DNA from: an uncultured Sporolactobacillus sp.
Lineage (GTDB): Bacteria; Bacillota; Bacilli; Bacillales; Sporolactobacillaceae
DNA length: 33,639 nucleotides
NCBI GenBank assembly: GCA_900543345.1
Contig: UQRJ01000001.1
Location: 1-33,639 of the forward strand
Reading direction: 5' to 3'
The notes under the pieces are model-generated. The model was not told where the DNA came from and searched no databases. It saw nothing but the letters and a program-made list of their open reading frames with translations. Shown piece after piece: positions 15,622 through 24,599 of this stretch (its first letter is position 1; each line of letters starts with the position of its first letter). The translations under genes were made by a program, and so were the position numbers.

Positions 15622-16520
15622 TCGCTTTCCTTATGAAATAAGACCCGGTAGAAAAACAAAGTGATCAAACAGGTCACGGCCAAAATGACCACGGAGGCCG
15701 ACGTTGCCAACCCGACATTGAATTTCGTAATGCCTTCTTCAAAAATGTAGAGCAGAGGCGTACGGACAGCATCGATGATTGCCGGATTTCCCATCACATA
15801 GATTTGGTCGAAATTGGTAAAAAAACCGATAATGCCAAGCAGTGTAACAACTTTCATCGTCGGCACTAGATCGGGGATAATGATTTTCCAAATCTGTTTG
15901 CCGCGTGACGCCGAATCAATCTGCGCCGCTTCAAATAAATTGGGATTAATGGCAACAATGCTGGCGAGAAAAAGGATCGCCATATATCCTGTTTCTTTCC
16001 AAGCAGCCGTTAAAATCATAATTGGTTTGGCTAAGCTGCTTTCCGTCATAAAATGGATAGCCGGCAACGAGAAATAGCCCAAGACGTCATTAATCAATCC
16101 GTGCGTACTTAATATGAAGACCCATATACCGCCGACTACCGTCCAGGAGAAAAGATACGGCATATAGGTTGTCGTCTGCACAAGTGACTTCCAGAAACGA
16201 TTTCTCACTTCATTAAGCGACAAAGCGAGAACCAAAGCGCCGATAAACGTCAACATAAACGTACAGGCGCCCATTTCAATTCCGTTTATCAAGGCATGGA
16301 CAAATGTGCTGTCGGTAAACAGCGCACGATAATTAGCAAACCCCGCCCACTCCGACGGTCCTAAAAGCCGGCTTTTCTGGAAGCTCTGAACGACTCCCAT
16401 CAAAAGCGGTGCGTAAGAGAAGACGCAAAAATATAAGATCGCCGGGATCAACAAAATATAGACGAAACGATACTTCGCTATCTTGCGCCATGTTGGCGAA
16501 CGTTTTCTCTGTTTTCGCAT
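15618..16520 (-). CDS. Sugar ABC transporter permease (MalF/LplB type)
   Basis: This 300-residue inner-membrane protein has about six transmembrane segments starting with YRFVYILLIPAILYF. The EAA motif FEAAQIDSASRGKQIWKIIIPDL lies in the second half. It is the partner of the overlapping permease and of the lipoprotein encoded upstream. I choose ATG 16520, 9 bases after GGGAG; ATG 16529 lies directly against the SD. A stem-loop with a T run separates it from the lipoprotein gene, which would make permease mRNA less abundant than binding-protein mRNA, a usual design in such operons. Confidence 0.92.
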   Translation of the reverse strand: MRKQRKRSPTWRKIAKYRFVYILLIPAILYFCVFSYAPLLMGVVQSFQKSRLLGPSEWAGFANYRALFTDSTFVHALINGIEMGACTFMLTFIGALVLALSLNEVRNRFWKSLVQTTTYMPYLFSWTVVGGIWVFILSTHGLINDVLGYFSLPAIHFMTESSLAKPIMILTAAWKETGYMAILFLASIVAINPNLFEAAQIDSASRGKQIWKIIIPDLVPTMKVVTLLGIIGFFTNFDQIYVMGNPAIIDAVRTPLLYIFEEGITKFNVGLATSASVVILAVTCLITLFFYRVLFHKESE

Positions 16521-16576
16521 TACCGTCATCTCCCGCTGATTGATTCTTGATCGCCGACTGCTCTTAAGATCAGTCT

Positions 16577-16604
16577 AAAAAGAGGCAGGCAAGTCGCTTG
16601 CCTG
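16577..16604 (-). terminator. Partial terminator or mRNA-stabilising hairpin after the binding-protein gene
   Basis: On the minus strand CAGGCAAG (16604-16597) pairs perfectly with CTTGCCTG (16593-16586) around a three-base loop. It is followed by CCTCTTTTTAG. It lies between the stop of the lipoprotein gene and the permeases of the same operon. Confidence 0.65.
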
Positions 16605-16660
16605 TCCATCTGGGAAACGATCAACTCGTTTATCTTAAAACTGATCGAACTGGCGCGCGT

Positions 16661-18037
16661 TCAGTCCGTCACACCTTTAGCTTTCAGATTCGCCCGCATT
16701 TCTTTCAGGCCGTCGTCTACCGAAACATCGCCCTTCACCATTTTAATGGCTTCCTTAGAGACAATTTCCGTATAATCCGTCGTCTGCGGTAAATACGCTT
16801 CCGTCGTAGCATCTTTCAGAAAGCTCAGCGCATGATCGACACCGGGATTATGCGGCAGCGGCGACGTATACTTTTCGGAGATGGGGAACGGCGCGCCGTG
16901 ATCCATGCCGGCCGCTTTGCCTGCTGCTGTCAGCTCGACCTTGCCATTTTTCAGGTGATAGTCATAGTCCTTAGCGCCAACGGAAAGCAGATCTCCGCCC
17001 TTCTGCGTGGCAAACGTTTCAAGTACTTTCATCGCGCCGGCCACATTTTTACTTGATGACGGAATGCCCCACAAAGAAGCCGCGCCCCGAGTCAGCATAT
17101 AGTGCCCTTCGCTGTTTTTAGTCCCACCGTGAGCGACGATCTTGTATTGATTCGGATAGCTGTTACCGGCGTTGACGTTGTACAAACCGGTCCAGGCCGC
17201 CCAGTCAACGATCACCGCGGTTTTTCCCGACTGGAATTTATCACGCAATTCCTTCGTTGTATCGGTCAACGCATCGGGATCCATCAGGCCTTCTTTATAC
17301 AAGCCCCTCAGCCAGCTCCAAACCGGCTTGGCAGCGTCCGTACTCCACGGAACCGTTCTTTTTCCGCCGGTTTCAACGATTCCGCCTTTCAGTCCCTGAC
17401 TGGCAAACCACGGCTGCAAATCGAATAGCAGGCTTAATGACGTATTAAAGGGATAGAAGCCGCTTGTCTTATTTTTTTGTTTCAACTGTTTGAACAGCTG
17501 TTCATAGTCTTCCAGTGTATCCTCTTTCGTAAAGGAAAGATGATATTTTTTCAGCAGTGCCTCATTAATATTCACGACACGTTCGATTTCCTTCTTATTA
17601 AATCCGGCATAGATTTTTCCATCTATTTTAATATCGTCCCACTGCGCGGTCGGGATAACGCTCGGATCTGAAAGAAGCTTCGACTTCTTAACCTCACTGG
17701 TAATATCTTTGAGTGCCCCTTGCTTCACAAGATCGGGGAGCTGGCTTTGGTCGAAATAGATAAGATCCAATTTGTCGCCGGCTTTTAATTTCTGCATTAG
17801 AACCGTATTGTAATCCGCCGGCTTAATCATCCTGATCGGATAACCCGATAGCTGACTCAGCTCTTTCTGAAATGCATCCATGCCCTTCTTGTCTTTTCCG
17901 CCGGTTACGCCCGTTAACATGGTTACCGTTTGCTTTTTCCCGCCCGATTGGCTATTGGCGGACTGTCCGCATCCGGCCAGAACGGCCGTAACCATGACGA
18001 CACTCATTAAAATAGCGCCTATTTTCTTGAAAACCAT
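16661..18037 (-). CDS. Sugar ABC transporter substrate-binding lipoprotein
   Basis: This 458-residue extracytoplasmic solute-binding protein belongs to the bacterial SBP family 1. The N-terminus MVFKKIGAIL leads into a hydrophobic stretch and lipobox VLAGC, so Cys23 would be lipid-modified and anchor the protein on the outer face of the membrane. A Ser/Gly/Lys linker follows. The start is ATG 18037 with AAGGAG 11 bases upstream; longer frames to 18154 would run into the ATPase gene. It is the second transporter gene of the LacI-led operon, starting two bases after the ATPase stop. The ligand is probably an oligosaccharide, perhaps a mannoside, judged by the downstream GH38 gene. Confidence 0.93.
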   Translation of the reverse strand: MVFKKIGAILMSVVMVTAVLAGCGQSANSQSGGKKQTVTMLTGVTGGKDKKGMDAFQKELSQLSGYPIRMIKPADYNTVLMQKLKAGDKLDLIYFDQSQLPDLVKQGALKDITSEVKKSKLLSDPSVIPTAQWDDIKIDGKIYAGFNKKEIERVVNINEALLKKYHLSFTKEDTLEDYEQLFKQLKQKNKTSGFYPFNTSLSLLFDLQPWFASQGLKGGIVETGGKRTVPWSTDAAKPVWSWLRGLYKEGLMDPDALTDTTKELRDKFQSGKTAVIVDWAAWTGLYNVNAGNSYPNQYKIVAHGGTKNSEGHYMLTRGAASLWGIPSSSKNVAGAMKVLETFATQKGGDLLSVGAKDYDYHLKNGKVELTAAGKAAGMDHGAPFPISEKYTSPLPHNPGVDHALSFLKDATTEAYLPQTTDYTEIVSKEAIKMVKGDVSVDDGLKEMRANLKAKGVTD

Positions 18038-18038
18038 G

Positions 18039-19145
18039 TTATTTGCTACTCCTTTTTTTAATTCGATTTCCAGTGTTCGGATCAAAAAAATGAATTTTTT
18101 CACTATCGACGTTGAGGACATATGCCGCATTCCGGGACAATTTTTGTGAGACAACGGTTTTCACTGCCAGTTCACCTGCATCAAAAGTAAAGTACAGCAA
18201 ATTTTCGGAGCCAAGGAATTCAACGAGCGTGGGTCTTAAGCCATCCTCATCGGCAGCGGTGCGGCCGATCGATATATCCTCGGGCCTAATCCCCAGTACC
18301 ACCTCCCTTCCAACATAATCTTGCAGCGAGTCTTGGTAAATTTCGGGGATGGCAACTTCTAATCTATCCAAGAACACTGCATGACTATCAGTCAACTGCA
18401 ACCGCATCAGATTCATCGGCGGTGAACCGATAAAATCGGCCACAAACATATTTGCCGGCTGCAGATAGATCGCCTCGGGCGTGCCGATTTGCTGAATGGC
18501 CCCTTTATTCATAACCACAATCCGATCCGCCAGCGTCATCGCTTCCGTCTGATCGTGCGTCACATAAATCATGGTTGCGTGCAGACGCCGATGCAGTTTA
18601 GAAATCATTTTTCGTGTCTGCACGCGCAGTTTGGCATCCAGATTGGATAACGGCTCGTCTAATAAAAACACTTTCGGTTCTTTGACAATCGCTCGTCCCA
18701 GAGCGACCCGCTGCCGCTGCCCGCCGGACAACTGTCCGGGCACCCGCTTGCGGTATTCATCCAAACCGAGCAACGCGCAGGCCGTGTCTACTTTCTGTTT
18801 GATCTCCGCTTTCGGAACTTTTTGATTCCTTAAGCCGAACGAAAGATTCTCCGTAACCGTCATATGGGGATATAAGGCGTAATCCTGAAAAACCATCGCA
18901 ATTTCTCTCATTTTGACATCGACATCATTCATTAGCGTATTCTCCAAAATGATTTCTCCGGACGTCACTTCCTCTAAACCGGCGATCATTCGCAAAATCG
19001 TCGACTTGCCGCAGCCGGACGGACCGACAAAAACGATGAACTCGCCCTTGTCAATCGCAAGATTAATATTATCGACCGCCTGAGTGGATCCGGATTTGTC
19101 ATCTTCATACTGCTTGCCGACCTGTTTCAATGTTAGAAAAGCCAT
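18039..19145 (-). CDS. Sugar ABC transporter ATP-binding protein (MsmX/UgpC type)
   Basis: This 368-residue cytoplasmic ATPase powers CUT1 importers. Walker A is GPSGCGKST (41-49), the signature motif LSGGQ (139-143) and Walker B FLLDEP (160-165), followed by a switch His in IYVTHDQTEA. The C-terminal third contains VLGIRPEDI, a TOBE/regulatory domain typical of MalK, MsmK and UgpC. ATG 19145 overlaps the LacI-gene TAA (TAATG). The second importer of the window (30434 on) has no ATPase gene in view, so this protein could serve both, as MsmX does in Bacillus; this is an inference. Confidence 0.94.
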   Translation of the reverse strand: MAFLTLKQVGKQYEDDKSGSTQAVDNINLAIDKGEFIVFVGPSGCGKSTILRMIAGLEEVTSGEIILENTLMNDVDVKMREIAMVFQDYALYPHMTVTENLSFGLRNQKVPKAEIKQKVDTACALLGLDEYRKRVPGQLSGGQRQRVALGRAIVKEPKVFLLDEPLSNLDAKLRVQTRKMISKLHRRLHATMIYVTHDQTEAMTLADRIVVMNKGAIQQIGTPEAIYLQPANMFVADFIGSPPMNLMRLQLTDSHAVFLDRLEVAIPEIYQDSLQDYVGREVVLGIRPEDISIGRTAADEDGLRPTLVEFLGSENLLYFTFDAGELAVKTVVSQKLSRNAAYVLNVDSEKIHFFDPNTGNRIKKRSSK

Positions 19146-20152
19146 TAACGATTCTCCCCATCTATTAAACGTGTTGACCCTTTGACGTGAATAGAAGATT
19201 CAATCCGTTTATTCATCAGTTGCTGCTGATTGAGATGTTCAATCAACCCGATCAATAGGTTCGCTGCTTCTTTGCCGAGTTTAAATTCATTAAGTTCAAC
19301 AAAACTCAGCGGCGGTTGAAAGACTTCGCTGGTATTAATGCCGGCACAAATAGCGAGAACGGAAACATCTACAGGTATGTTTTTTTGGCGCTTGTAACAG
19401 GCATGGTAAACACCCTGGGCCATGTAATCCGTGTCGACTATAAACGCGCACGGCTCGACTCCCACTTGATCGATCAACTGCCCGGCTTTGATAAAACCGA
19501 AGCGCTGCGGATCCTCATCTTCCGGAAGATAAAAATGATCGTAATGACCCTCTTCCAGATGATGATCGACGACAGAACGCAGAAAACCGGTTTTCCTTTT
19601 GCGTGAAAAAGTACGGGAAACAGGTGCATTTAAATAGAAAATATGTTTCAGCCCCTGTCGGATCAGAAAATCGGTAACCATCCGGCCAATTTGTTCATTA
19701 TCATTATCCACATAGAATTGCGGCCCGGGAACACCGGATGGCGGCATCCCGACCCAGACCTGCTTTTGTTCCCGACTGTCGCAGAAAATAGCTTTATTTT
19801 CCTCCGGATTTAAAATAATTTCACCATCGGTCGGAAAGAATGCATGATCTTCTCTGGCAAACGGTTTGATCAGCAGATAGTAATTTCTGTTATTGCACAC
19901 GGAAAGAATGCCCTTCATGATATTCTGATGAAAGTCGGCCCAAGACTGATCGTTCACTGTCAGCCCAATCACCTTTGACTGTTTCGTTGCCAATGTTTTG
20001 GCAAAGTAATTAGGCATATAATTCAATTCTTTGGCAGCCCGCAAGATTCTTTCCGTTAGTTCCTTGCTGATCATTTTTTTCTTACTGAAAACATTAGATA
20101 CCGTACTTTTTGACACATTGGCCCTTTTCGCGACATCATTAATCGTGACCAT
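19145..20152 (-). CDS. LacI family transcriptional regulator
   Basis: This 335-residue repressor-type protein has a typical LacI helix-turn-helix, VTINDVAKRANVSKSTVSNVFS at residues 2-23, then a hinge helix near NYFAKTLA and a periplasmic-binding-like sensor domain. The start is ATG 20152 with GGAGGCG upstream; ATG 20167 precedes that SD. It is the first gene of the mannoside operon, so it would control its own transcription and that of the transporter, with an imported sugar as probable inducer. A candidate operator lies downstream of the -10 in its leader. Confidence 0.93.
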   Translation of the reverse strand: MVTINDVAKRANVSKSTVSNVFSKKKMISKELTERILRAAKELNYMPNYFAKTLATKQSKVIGLTVNDQSWADFHQNIMKGILSVCNNRNYYLLIKPFAREDHAFFPTDGEIILNPEENKAIFCDSREQKQVWVGMPPSGVPGPQFYVDNDNEQIGRMVTDFLIRQGLKHIFYLNAPVSRTFSRKRKTGFLRSVVDHHLEEGHYDHFYLPEDEDPQRFGFIKAGQLIDQVGVEPCAFIVDTDYMAQGVYHACYKRQKNIPVDVSVLAICAGINTSEVFQPPLSFVELNEFKLGKEAANLLIGLIEHLNQQQLMNKRIESSIHVKGSTRLIDGENR

Positions 20153-20184
20153 GCCTATCGCCTCCAAGAAAACCGGTTCGCTGA

Positions 20185-20203
20185 AATGACAACGCCTGTC
20201 ATT
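20185..20203 (-). promoter_or_regulatory. Candidate operator of the LacI-led operon
   Basis: AATGACA and TGTCATT form a perfect 7-5-7 inverted repeat. It lies 10 bases downstream of a TATAAT read on the minus strand (20214-20219), so it would cover the transcribed start region. The LacI-family protein of this operon is the obvious ligand, but the site lacks the usual central CG dyad. Confidence 0.4.
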
Positions 20204-20213
20204 CGCAATTTTT

Positions 20214-20219
20214 ATTATA
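20214..20219 (-). promoter_or_regulatory. Probable -10 element of the LacI-led operon
   Basis: TATAAT on the minus strand lies 62 bases before the LacI start codon. I see no good -35 at 16-18 bases, so the promoter may be weak or activator-dependent. The rest of 20220-20443 is AT-rich and holds no gene that I can support. Confidence 0.35.
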
Positions 20220-20443
20220 GGGGGCGTTTGTTAAGCGGGCGTATAATAGCGGTTAAGATTTTATAAGATTGTCGAAAGCAGCCATCTTCTGCCGGGAGTT
20301 AAAAATCAACTGATTATTTAAATACAAAAGGATAAGAGTTCGGGTTCGCTGAATAATTGGGAGAGAAAACTGGAGAAATACCGTGGTTTAAACATGTCAT
20401 TTAAATTTTTTCAAAATAATATTGGCTAAAATGAACAATATGA

Positions 20444-21256
20444 TTAGTTTTGCCGCATATTGCGACCTTGCGAACGGATCGCATAAGCGTCCAATAAAAT
20501 TCGCTCGATCACCATCAACGGCAACCGCGAGTGTACTTCGTAATCGGGAAAATAGGAAACTTTTGATTTATAACCGACGAGTGCCAGTTCCGAGCGTTCG
20601 ACAAGCGGACTGTTTCGATTAGTTGTCAGCGTAATCGTACTGATCCCGCTGTTTTTGCAGTTATCCGCCGCTTCAACCAGTTCTTCGGTTCTGCCGTTTA
20701 ACGAAACGAAAATAACCAAGTCCTTCGGCTTCAGCCGTTTGCTGATCGTCCGAATTATGTTCGGATCATTGTGCATTTCGCTGTATTTACCGAGCAACTG
20801 TAATTTGATCGTCATTTCCTTGGCAATTAATTCGGAAAGGCCACGGGCAAACAACATCATTTTATCGGCATACAGCATTTTTTGTACCGTATCTTCGATC
20901 GTCCCGCTATCCAGCAAGGCGATGGTCCGGGTGACTTCATGTTCATTCTTGAGAATGGCTTCCTTAATTTTGTGATCAACCGTTTCAACCACTTGAAAAT
21001 GACTATCCTCCGTATGTTCTTCTTTCAGTTTAATTTTCAACGAGGTATAGCCGCTATACCCTAGTTTTTGCATGGCTCGGACAATCGTCGCCGTAGATAC
21101 ATTGGCCTCCATGCTGAGCTGCACAATCGATAATTGTGGGATCCGTTGCAGATGACTCTTGATATAGTCGACCAGATATTTTTCACTGCTGCTAAGCAAG
21201 TTGCCATTTTCTTCAAGGCGTTGCCGAAAAGTCGCTTCCAATCGAATAGCCTCCAT
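20444..21256 (-). CDS. RpiR (MurR) family transcriptional regulator
   Basis: The protein has about 270 residues: an N-terminal RpiR helix-turn-helix (SEKYLVDYIKSH ... QLSMEANVSTATIVRAMQKLGY) and a C-terminal SIS sugar-phosphate-binding domain (LFARGLSELIAKEM, LVIFVSLNGRTEELVEA). Such regulators sense sugar phosphates. Two starts are possible: ATG 21256 with weak AAGG, or TTG 21241 with a strong GGAGG (21250-21254) 8 bases upstream. The second fits better the transcription start predicted from the extended -10. It is divergent from the kinase and PTS genes, which it most likely controls. Confidence 0.9.
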   Translation of the reverse strand: MEAIRLEATFRQRLEENGNLLSSSEKYLVDYIKSHLQRIPQLSIVQLSMEANVSTATIVRAMQKLGYSGYTSLKIKLKEEHTEDSHFQVVETVDHKIKEAILKNEHEVTRTIALLDSGTIEDTVQKMLYADKMMLFARGLSELIAKEMTIKLQLLGKYSEMHNDPNIIRTISKRLKPKDLVIFVSLNGRTEELVEAADNCKNSGISTITLTTNRNSPLVERSELALVGYKSKVSYFPDYEVHSRLPLMVIERILLDAYAIRSQGRNMRQN

Positions 21257-21257
21257 C

Positions 21258-21302
21258 TTGTAAAGCCTTACAACGATTATATCATGATCTGAAAATATTT
21301 TC
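21258..21302. promoter_or_regulatory. Divergent promoter and operator region of the RpiR/PTS genes
   Basis: On the minus strand, an extended -10 TGATATAAT (TATAAT at 21276-21281) drives the regulator. Two dyads flank it: TTGTAAAGCCTTACAA (21258-21273, six-base arms) over the start region and the perfect GAAAATATTTTC (21291-21302). Either could bind the RpiR protein. A GATAAT further right (about 21316-21321) is a possible -10 for the plus-strand genes. Confidence 0.45.
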
Positions 21303-21344
21303 GCACCGGTCATGGGATAATACAGTAGACAGAAAGGAGGTCTC

Positions 21345-22283
21345 ATGAAGATGATTTACACATGTACGATGAATCCGGCCATCGATTTATTTTGTGAATT
21401 CGACACCTTTAAACCTTACATTGTCAATCGCAGTCATTTTGAGGATTATCAAGCAAATGGGAAAGCAATCAACATTTCTTTTATATTGAAAAAGATGGGG
21501 ATCAACAGCATCGCCACCGGTTTTGTCGGCGGATTTACCGGCCGCTACATTGAACAGCAACTGCAAGCGAGCGGAATCGAGACGGCTTTCGTCCAAGTAA
21601 ACGGCATTACCCGCATTAATACGTTTATCCGTTCCGGTCAATTGGAATATAAGGCCGTTAATCGCGGACCGGTGATTCGCATGAACGAGCAAAAGAAACT
21701 ACTCGATCTAATCGGACAACTGAAGCATGAAGACATCCTTTTTGTCTCCGGTTCGCTGCCGCAGCATGTTAACGACCGCATTCTCGTCCAGATTTCCGAA
21801 CTTGCTAAAATAAACGGATTTGCATTGATCCTGGACAGTAGTTCACCGGCCTTGCTTGACTGCCTGCCGAACAATCCCCAACTCATCAAGCCAAGCGATG
21901 AGGAACTCGCTGCTTTTTTACAGCACAATAAACTCACATCGCAAAGCGAGATTATTTCGGCGGCCAGACAATTGCTGCAAAGAGGGGCCCAGCAGGTTTT
22001 AGTTTCACGCGGTGCCAGGGGGGCTGTTTATCTGGATCGCAATCACATATTGTCAGTGAATGCGCCGCAAGGGAAAGTCGTTAATACAGCTTGCGCCGGC
22101 GATACCATGCTGGCTGCTTTTGTCGGTTCAAGACTAAAAGGGGTAAAACTTGGCGATGCCTTAATATTTGCCACGGCAGCAGCATCATCCACCGCCTTTA
22201 CGGCCGGTCTCAGTGATCTTCACGATGTCGACCCATTACAAAAACAAATTCATTTGCAAAATTTATCGGAAAGCGGTGAATAA
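21345..22283 (+). CDS. fruK: 1-phosphofructokinase-type sugar kinase (PfkB family)
   Basis: This 312-residue PfkB-family kinase is probably specific for fructose 1-phosphate, or for a similar PTS product such as tagatose 6-phosphate. The N-terminus MIYTCTMNPAIDL is characteristic of the FruK/LacC branch. QANGKAINISFILKKMG is the substrate-binding glycine region, and CAGDTM (250-255) carries the catalytic base Asp253; most relatives have G or A in place of Cys250. SD AAAGGAGG precedes ATG 21345 by only 4 bases, and ATG 21351 is an alternative that would match family N-termini. It lies two bases before the PTS gene, so its product likely phosphorylates the PTS product. Confidence 0.88.
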   Translation: MKMIYTCTMNPAIDLFCEFDTFKPYIVNRSHFEDYQANGKAINISFILKKMGINSIATGFVGGFTGRYIEQQLQASGIETAFVQVNGITRINTFIRSGQLEYKAVNRGPVIRMNEQKKLLDLIGQLKHEDILFVSGSLPQHVNDRILVQISELAKINGFALILDSSSPALLDCLPNNPQLIKPSDEELAAFLQHNKLTSQSEIISAARQLLQRGAQQVLVSRGARGAVYLDRNHILSVNAPQGKVVNTACAGDTMLAAFVGSRLKGVKLGDALIFATAAASSTAFTAGLSDLHDVDPLQKQIHLQNLSESGE

Positions 22284-22285
22284 TA

Positions 22286-24178
22286 ATGACAAAAAAGATT
22301 ATTGCAGCCACAGGTTGCCCGACTGGCATCGCGCATACGTTTATGGCGAAGAAAGCACTGGAGGAGGCGGCAGAACGAAAGGGCGTTGCTATTAAAGTAG
22401 AAACGCACGGACAGGTCGGCGTAGAAAATGAATTTTCTAAAAAAGATATTCAAGAAGCCTACGGAGTCATTATCGCCGCCGACAAAGATGTCAATGAGGA
22501 TCGCTTTATCGGGAAACGTGTCATCAAGGTCTCCGTATCAAAGGGAATTAAAGATCCCGATGAGTTGATCGATCAGATGTTAAGCGGAGATATACCTGCT
22601 TTTAAAGCAGGGCAGCAGCAGGAAGCACCATACGAAGCACAACCTGCCGATATGAAAGAATCGACGCTTCATAAAATTTATGTATACCTGATGAACGGCG
22701 TTTCTCATATGATTCCGGTCGTCGTCGCCGGTGGCGTTCTGATTGCCATTTCACTAATGTTCGGCATTCATTCGGCCGAGCCCGGCAACGCGCAGTTTAA
22801 TCCCTTCGCCTATCAATTGAACAAAATCGGTACAATCGCCATGGGTTTAATGGTTCCGATCTTGTCGGCCTACATCGCCGAAGCAATCGGCAAACGCCCC
22901 GGATTAATTGTCGGTTTCATCACCGGAATGATTGCCCAGGTGAACGGCACCGGATTTCTCGGAGCGATCGTCAGCGGCTTTTTATCCGGCTACACGATTG
23001 TTTTTTTGGAATATACGCTGCGAAAACTGCCGCAACAACTGAATGGTCTAAAAGCAATTTTTCTTCTGCCCGTACTTGGAACGTTTATCGGCGGCCTATT
23101 AATGGTAACGCTATCATCGCCGATGTCGGCGATTAACAAAGGCATGATGCATTTCGTTTCCGGTATGCAAAATTCGACGCCTTTGATTCTCGGTTTAATT
23201 ATCGGCTGCATGTCTGCTTTCGATATGGGCGGACCGATTAACAAAGCCGCGTATCTAACGGGTACGGCGCTCTTGGCGCAGGGAAACTATTATTTCATGG
23301 CCGGCGTTTCGGCGGCCTGCATCGCTCCGCCGCTGGCCACCGGTTTTGCCGTACTGATGGCCAAAGACGCCTACACCGCCGAAGAACGCAACGCTGGGTA
23401 TGTTAATTTCCTACTCGGATCAACCCACATCACGGAAGGTGCGATTCCCTTTGCGGCAAAACGGCCGTTGACAGTGATTCCATCACTGATGGTCGGTTCA
23501 TCCATCGCAGCTATTCTAACCTATTATATGAAGATTGCCGTTCCGGCACCGCATGGCGGTTTTATCATTCTGCCAATCGTCAACCACCCGCTGCTTTGGG
23601 TGTTTGATATTGTCGTCGGTGCGTTGGCCGCCGGTTTCCTCATCGCCCTAGACCAAAAACATGCCGCACGCAAAGCCCATGCCGCTGCTGCAGGCACACA
23701 AATGCCGACGCGGACGGCTGCCGCCCGGAAAGACACCGATTCGTTGCTGGATATCGATCACATTTACATCGACAACAACCGGATTCACACGAAGCAGCAA
23801 CTACTGCAGTTCGTCGCCGATAAAGCGCGTGAACAAGGTTATGTCAATGAGACAGATGTACTGATTCGCTCGTTTGCCGCACGCGAGCAGCAGAGTTCGA
23901 CCGGCATGCAAGGCGGCTTCGCCATTCCGCATGCGCAATCTCCGGCCATTCGCCGGTCGGCACTGTTTGTCATTAAAACGAAACAGCCAATTACCGATTG
24001 GAAAACATTGGACGGCAAACCGGTGACCGTGGCCATCGCCTATCTTATCCCGGAAAACGGCAGTAAAGCGCATATGCACTATCTGGCGGATATGGCGCAA
24101 AAGTTAATGAATCCGGCAATTGTCAAGGCATTGCATGCGGCGCAAAGTAAGGAGGAGTTATACCAAGCCCTTAAATAA
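22286..24178 (+). CDS. PTS permease EIIBCA, fructose family
   Basis: This 630-residue membrane protein imports and phosphorylates a sugar. The domains run B-C-A. EIIB is at about 1-105 with phosphocysteine Cys11 in TGCPTGIAHT. EIIC spans about 130-460 with eight or more hydrophobic segments and the FDMGGPINKAAY motif. EIIA is at about 480-630 with phosphohistidine His549 in GGFAIPHAQS. The classic FruA order is A-B-C, so this belongs to a subgroup with EIIA at the end. ATG 22286 follows the kinase stop TAA by two bases, with GGTG as SD. The substrate is probably fructose; a mannosyl compound as for MngA is possible given the neighbourhood. Confidence 0.9.
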   Translation: MTKKIIAATGCPTGIAHTFMAKKALEEAAERKGVAIKVETHGQVGVENEFSKKDIQEAYGVIIAADKDVNEDRFIGKRVIKVSVSKGIKDPDELIDQMLSGDIPAFKAGQQQEAPYEAQPADMKESTLHKIYVYLMNGVSHMIPVVVAGGVLIAISLMFGIHSAEPGNAQFNPFAYQLNKIGTIAMGLMVPILSAYIAEAIGKRPGLIVGFITGMIAQVNGTGFLGAIVSGFLSGYTIVFLEYTLRKLPQQLNGLKAIFLLPVLGTFIGGLLMVTLSSPMSAINKGMMHFVSGMQNSTPLILGLIIGCMSAFDMGGPINKAAYLTGTALLAQGNYYFMAGVSAACIAPPLATGFAVLMAKDAYTAEERNAGYVNFLLGSTHITEGAIPFAAKRPLTVIPSLMVGSSIAAILTYYMKIAVPAPHGGFIILPIVNHPLLWVFDIVVGALAAGFLIALDQKHAARKAHAAAAGTQMPTRTAAARKDTDSLLDIDHIYIDNNRIHTKQQLLQFVADKAREQGYVNETDVLIRSFAAREQQSSTGMQGGFAIPHAQSPAIRRSALFVIKTKQPITDWKTLDGKPVTVAIAYLIPENGSKAHMHYLADMAQKLMNPAIVKALHAAQSKEELYQALK

Positions 24179-24257
24179 ACCAACAATCATTAATAGTAAT
24201 TGAAAGGATTCGTCGATCGCTCTCGGATAGCTTTTTTCAAAAAACCAAAACAGGGGA

Positions 24258-24313
24258 AAAAAACACGGATAGCCCTCACATTTTAACAGCGGGTTACCGT
24301 GTTTTAAATTTTT
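24258..24313. terminator. Intrinsic terminator after the PTS EIIBCA gene
   Basis: AAACACGG (24261-24268) pairs with CCGTGTTT, and AGCCC with GGGTT extends the stem around a loop of about 15 bases. On the plus strand it is followed by TAAATTTTT. The minus strand also ends in a run of T, so it may work both ways. Confidence 0.7.
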
Positions 24314-24513
24314 GTGCATAAAAATGGCTTCTAAGCCAAAAACGCTCAATGAGATGTGCTGTAAACAACTAGAGAAGATTTTTTTCACTAGTTTATTTTT
24401 TCTTTACATGATATTTTCCCACATAATATATAAATAGTTACAAATGATGAACCTCATAATAATCCTAAGACTATCCGTCGTCAAAAATTTCGTCTACGAC
24501 CGATCTATTTATT

Positions 24514-24519
24514 CTATAA
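24514..24519 (+). promoter_or_regulatory. Possible -10 element of the TauE/SafE gene
   Basis: TATAAT lies about 80 bases before the start codon. No clear -35 is visible at 17 bases. Another AT-rich candidate lies at about 24416-24432. The region 24314-24513 has no gene I can support. Confidence 0.3.
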
Positions 24520-24599
24520 TGGATCTATTCACATGTGCTGGCAGGCAACTTCGCAGCCGGTACAAGAAAAGAGCAACGAAAGCAGAAAGGGATAGACGG

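Noticed and set aside
24444..24599. N-terminal extension of the TauE/SafE protein
   Set aside because: The 52 residues are basic and polar, unlike the family, and a TATAAT lies within this stretch; the start at 24600 has an SD.
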